DNA of 64,000 bases from Hyunsoonleella pacifica. Its GTDB lineage: Bacteria; Bacteroidota; Bacteroidia; Flavobacteriales; Flavobacteriaceae. Within the stretch, counting starts at the first letter, position 1. The number at the start of each line of letters is the position of its first letter. The notes beneath the pieces were generated by a model that saw nothing but the letters and a program-made list of their open reading frames with translations, searched no databases and was not told the DNA's origin. Positions 61,165-64,000 of this stretch are shown one piece after another. Location of the stretch: positions 475,856 through 539,855 of the forward strand of contig NZ_SIRS01000004.1 in NCBI RefSeq assembly GCF_004310335.1, read 5' to 3'. A program made the translations under genes and the position numbers.

Positions 61165-61425
61165 ATGGCACATAAAAAAGGAGTCGGAAGTTCGAAAAAC
61201 GGTAGAGAATCAGAATCGAAACGCTTAGGTGTTAAGATTTTTGGTGGTCAAGCAGCAATTGCTGGTAACATTATCGTAAGACAAAGAGGAAACACACACC
61301 ATCCAGGTGAGAATGTATATTCTTCCAAAGATCATACATTACATGCTAAAGTTGATGGCATTGTAAAATTTACAAAGAAAAAAGACAACAAATCTTATGT
61401 TTCTATAGAGCCTTTTGAGGCTTAA
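61165..61425 (+). CDS. rpmA: 50S ribosomal protein L27
   Basis: 86 residues, typical. [20 protein letters not shown] start (no N-terminal propeptide), [20 protein letters not shown], ending YVSIEPFEA. Near the peptidyl-transferase centre. 37 bases after rplU in the same transcript. Confidence 0.98.
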   Translation: MAHKKGVGSSKNGRESESKRLGVKIFGGQAAIAGNIIVRQRGNTHHPGENVYSSKDHTLHAKVDGIVKFTKKKDNKSYVSIEPFEA

Positions 61426-61447
61426 GAAACTATTCTTAAAAGTTTTT

Positions 61448-61480
61448 AAAACCCTTTCTGTGTACAGAAAGGGTTTTTTT
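61448..61480 (+). terminator. Rho-independent terminator of rplU-rpmA
   Basis: Stem AACCCTTTCTGT/ACAGAAAGGGTT with a 2-base loop, followed by a long T tract. Confidence 0.93.
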
Positions 61481-61642
61481 ATCTCAATATTTGAAATGTT
61501 TATTAAACTTTTAGTTAATGTTAACTCAATTTAAAATTTATGTATTTTCTGTCTCACACATAACACAAGCTTAAAAATCAATTAAACTTATTCATAGTAG
61601 TCTTTTGTTATTTCGTTCGAATAACTAATCGACAATTTAATT

Positions 61643-64000
61643 ATGAAAAAGTACTACGTATTTTTATCCCTATCATTATTTTTTTCATTGCTTGGATTTG
61701 CTCAAAGTGTTAATATTCAAGGTACTATAACAGACCAAGAAGGTCTTGCTGTTCCATTTGCTAGTGTTATTATAGAATCTTTAAATAAAGGCACTATATC
61801 AGATGCAGATGGTAAATTTCTACTGGTTGACGTCCCAACGGGAAGTCAAACTGTTAAAGTTATGTATCTAGGTTATTCTAATGCAGAAAAAGAGGTAGCT
61901 GTAGAAGAAGGCATAACTATATCTGTGACCATCACATTAGAATCAAAATCTATTGAACTTCAAGATGTGGTTATTAATGGTTACAATAGCGGACAGGTTA
62001 AAGCTTTAAATGCACAGAAAAACAAACAAAACATCACAAATGTAGTCTCTACAGATCAAATTGGTAAATTCCCAGATGCAAATATTGGTGACGCAGTAAA
62101 ACGTATTCCTGGAATTACTATGCAAGTAGATCAGGGTGAAGCCCGTAACATTATTGTTCGTGGTTTGGCCCCTCAATTAAACTCTGTTACTTTAAACGGA
62201 AGCCGTATTCCTTCAGCTGAAGGAGACAACAGAAATATTCAAATGGATCTCATCCCTGCGGATATGATTCAACTTATCGAGGTAAATAAAGCTGTAACTC
62301 CTGATATGGATGGAGATGCGCTTGGTGGCTCCGTTAACTTAGTAACCAGAACATCCCCAAACGGATTTAGAGTTGCTGCTACAGCAGGTTCTGGTGTTAA
62401 TTTTATTACCAATAGACGTATAGTTAACGGTTCTTTCTTAATTGGGGACAGAACTGACGATGGAAAGTTTGGCTTTATGTTAGCAGCTTCAATCAATGAT
62501 ACTGATTTTGGTTCCGATAATGTCGAAGCCGAATGGGTAAATGAAGCTGAAAGTCCATTATCTGGAGAGGATATAGATGTTGATCCTTTTGTAGAAGAAT
62601 CAGATATTAGAACATATTTAGTGCAACGTATCAGAAGAAGTTTCTCTGCTAATCTTGATTATACTTTTAACCCTAACAATAAGTTGTACTTAAAAACCAT
62701 GTACAATTGGAGAGACGATAGAGAAAATCGTTATAGATTACGCTACCGTTCTATAGAGCCTATTTTTGAAGAAGGCACAGAAAACATAACGGGCTTTCAA
62801 GGCGAAATAAGAAGACAAACTAAAGGTGGTATCGATAATGACAGAAACCAAAATACACGTTTGGAAGACCAGCGCATGCAAAACTACTCTTTAGGGGGAG
62901 AACATTTAATTGGAAAGATGAAATTCGATTGGATGGGATCTTACGCAAGTGCTTCTGAGGAACGTTTAAATGAGCGTTATATTGAATATGAATTGGAAGA
63001 AACTGCAGATGGTAACCCTATACCTTTTTCAGCAGATTTTTCAAATACAAGATTTCCTGTAATTGTACCAGCTAATCCCAGTGATGCTATTCTTAGTAGA
63101 TACAGCTTAAATGAAATAACAGAAGAAAATCAATTTACTGAAGAAAAAGATTGGAACTTCTTTGCTAACTTACAAATACCTTTAAGCCTTGTAAATGAGC
63201 AAGAAGGATTTATAAAAGTTGGGGGACGATTAAGATTTAAGGAAAAAAACAGGGATAATAACTTTTTCGAATTTTCGCCAGAATCCAGCATTTTTAATAA
63301 TATGTCGCAATTGCCACTTGTCGATCAAACTAATGACGACTTTTTAGCTGGCAGTCAATATGTTGCTGGACCTTATGTAGATCCTGAATATTTAGGAACC
63401 TTAGATTTGCAAAATTCAGACTTGTTTGAGAGTGAATCCATAGTAGACGAATTTTTATCAGGCAATTATCTGGTAAAAGAAGATGTATATGCTGGTTACG
63501 CCATGATTAATCAACAGGTATCTGATAAACTATCAATTTTAGCCGGTATTCGTCTAGAGAATAGTGAAATTGAAACCACTGGAAACTTAGTTGTTTTTGA
63601 TGAAGATGGAGATTTCGATCCTAACGCCTCTGGTGAGATTAAAGACGATAACTCTTATATTAACATTTTACCCGGTATACATTTTAAATATAATATTACT
63701 GATAATACCGTATTACGCTTTGCTTGGACAAACACACTAGCTAGACCCAACTATATTGATTTAGTACCGTTTAGAAATGTAGTTAGAGAGGATGAAGAGG
63801 TAAGCATTGGTAACCCAGAGTTAAGCGCTACAAAATCTATGAACTTCGATTTGATGGCAGAACATTACTTTAAAAGCGTGGGATTAATCTCTGGTGGAAT
63901 TTTTCATAAGAATATTGAGGACTTCATTTATACATCACAGTTTACAGATAGCTCAACTGGGTTTGATGCATTCCAACCGCAAAATGGAGACGATGCCACT
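61643..64000 (+). CDS. TonB-dependent receptor with CarboxypepD_reg domain (3' part outside window)
   Basis: 786 residues visible, open at the right edge. Signal peptide MKKYYVFLSLSLFFSLLGFA; N-terminal extension with the CarboxypepD_reg-like pattern (INIQGTITDQEGLAVPFASV-type, seen as NIQGTITDQEGLAVPF, then GKFLLVDVPTGSQTVKVMYL); a plug domain with DQIGKFPDANIGDAVKRIPG, VRGLAPQLNSVTLNGSRIPS and GGSVNLVTRT; then barrel strands. The plug motifs (GDAVKRIPGI, IVRGL) resemble the TonB-dependent receptors of the oar/carbohydrate-type rather than SusC, and no SusD partner can be seen. Substrate unknown. Confidence 0.92.
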   Translation, partial: MKKYYVFLSLSLFFSLLGFAQSVNIQGTITDQEGLAVPFASVIIESLNKGTISDADGKFLLVDVPTGSQTVKVMYLGYSNAEKEVAVEEGITISVTITLESKSIELQDVVINGYNSGQVKALNAQKNKQNITNVVSTDQIGKFPDANIGDAVKRIPGITMQVDQGEARNIIVRGLAPQLNSVTLNGSRIPSAEGDNRNIQMDLIPADMIQLIEVNKAVTPDMDGDALGGSVNLVTRTSPNGFRVAATAGSGVNFITNRRIVNGSFLIGDRTDDGKFGFMLAASINDTDFGSDNVEAEWVNEAESPLSGEDIDVDPFVEESDIRTYLVQRIRRSFSANLDYTFNPNNKLYLKTMYNWRDDRENRYRLRYRSIEPIFEEGTENITGFQGEIRRQTKGGIDNDRNQNTRLEDQRMQNYSLGGEHLIGKMKFDWMGSYASASEERLNERYIEYELEETADGNPIPFSADFSNTRFPVIVPANPSDAILSRYSLNEITEENQFTEEKDWNFFANLQIPLSLVNEQEGFIKVGGRLRFKEKNRDNNFFEFSPESSIFNNMSQLPLVDQTNDDFLAGSQYVAGPYVDPEYLGTLDLQNSDLFESESIVDEFLSGNYLVKEDVYAGYAMINQQVSDKLSILAGIRLENSEIETTGNLVVFDEDGDFDPNASGEIKDDNSYINILPGIHFKYNITDNTVLRFAWTNTLARPNYIDLVPFRNVVREDEEVSIGNPELSATKSMNFDLMAEHYFKSVGLISGGIFHKNIEDFIYTSQFTDSSTGFDAFQPQNGDDAT

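Overview
This window looks like the chromosome of a marine-type member of the Flavobacteriaceae (Bacteroidota). The DNA is AT-rich. Several promoters match the Bacteroidota -7 consensus TAnnTTTG, and most genes lack obvious Shine-Dalgarno sequences. The gene sets are typical of the family: gldE-gldD, porG-uppS-bamA, ftsX-DUF3098-uppP-truB, and a CarboxypepD_reg/TonB-dependent receptor. I see no rRNA, tRNA, CRISPR array, insertion sequence or prophage. Most of the window is conserved housekeeping chromosome; the unusual material is mostly in intergenic sequence and in small insertions.

Layout. 1-6 kb (minus strand): clpX (cut by the window edge), clpP and tig (protein quality control), a small membrane protein, a MORN-repeat protein, an alpha/beta hydrolase and pdxJ. 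6-14.3 kb (plus): a CBS protein, nadK, porG, uppS, bamA, two OmpH/Skp chaperones and murI, a cell-envelope biogenesis block. 14.5-20.5 kb (minus): mgtE, rsmA, DUF4286, DUF302 and leuS; leuS carries a dispersed repeat inserted in frame. 20.6-26.8 kb: a DMT exporter, ftsX, DUF3098, glycerate kinase (minus), uppP, truB and a TonB-C-like protein. 26.7-34.8 kb is mixed: two tandem thioredoxin-like paralogues, tag, two exported proteins, aat, a DUF3127 protein with an SSB-like tail, a flavin reductase, a histidine kinase with a zinc-ribbon partner, a HIT protein and greA.

34.9-44 kb: a lipoprotein, then a complete thiamine operon (minus strand) led by a TPP riboswitch, ordered thiS-thiC-thiE2-thiD-[four-helix-bundle gene]-thiE-thiG-thiH-[unknown gene]-thiF/rhodanese. 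Two genes foreign to the pathway interrupt it. 44-51 kb: an ArfB-like release factor, DUF4301, GGGPS/PcrB, a phosphopantetheinyl transferase, ahcY with a possible pseudoknotted leader, an aldo/keto reductase and an unknown exported protein. 51-64 kb: rng, a 30-residue basic ribosomal-type protein, HU, mutY, two small membrane proteins, ssb, gldE, gldD, a metal-binding lipoprotein, an EamA transporter, DUF4199, rplU (with an HhH extension), rpmA and the start of a TonB-dependent receptor.

The most interesting signals are: (i) a four-copy dispersed intergenic element with a GCGTTA/TAACGC terminal stem and a covarying 3' hairpin; (ii) a different dispersed repeat translated in frame inside leuS; (iii) a possible H-type pseudoknot in the ahcY leader; (iv) two insertions in the thi operon, whose 3' end probably runs antisense through a lipoprotein gene to tandem terminators; (v) hairpins or palindromes at the tig and rplU promoters.
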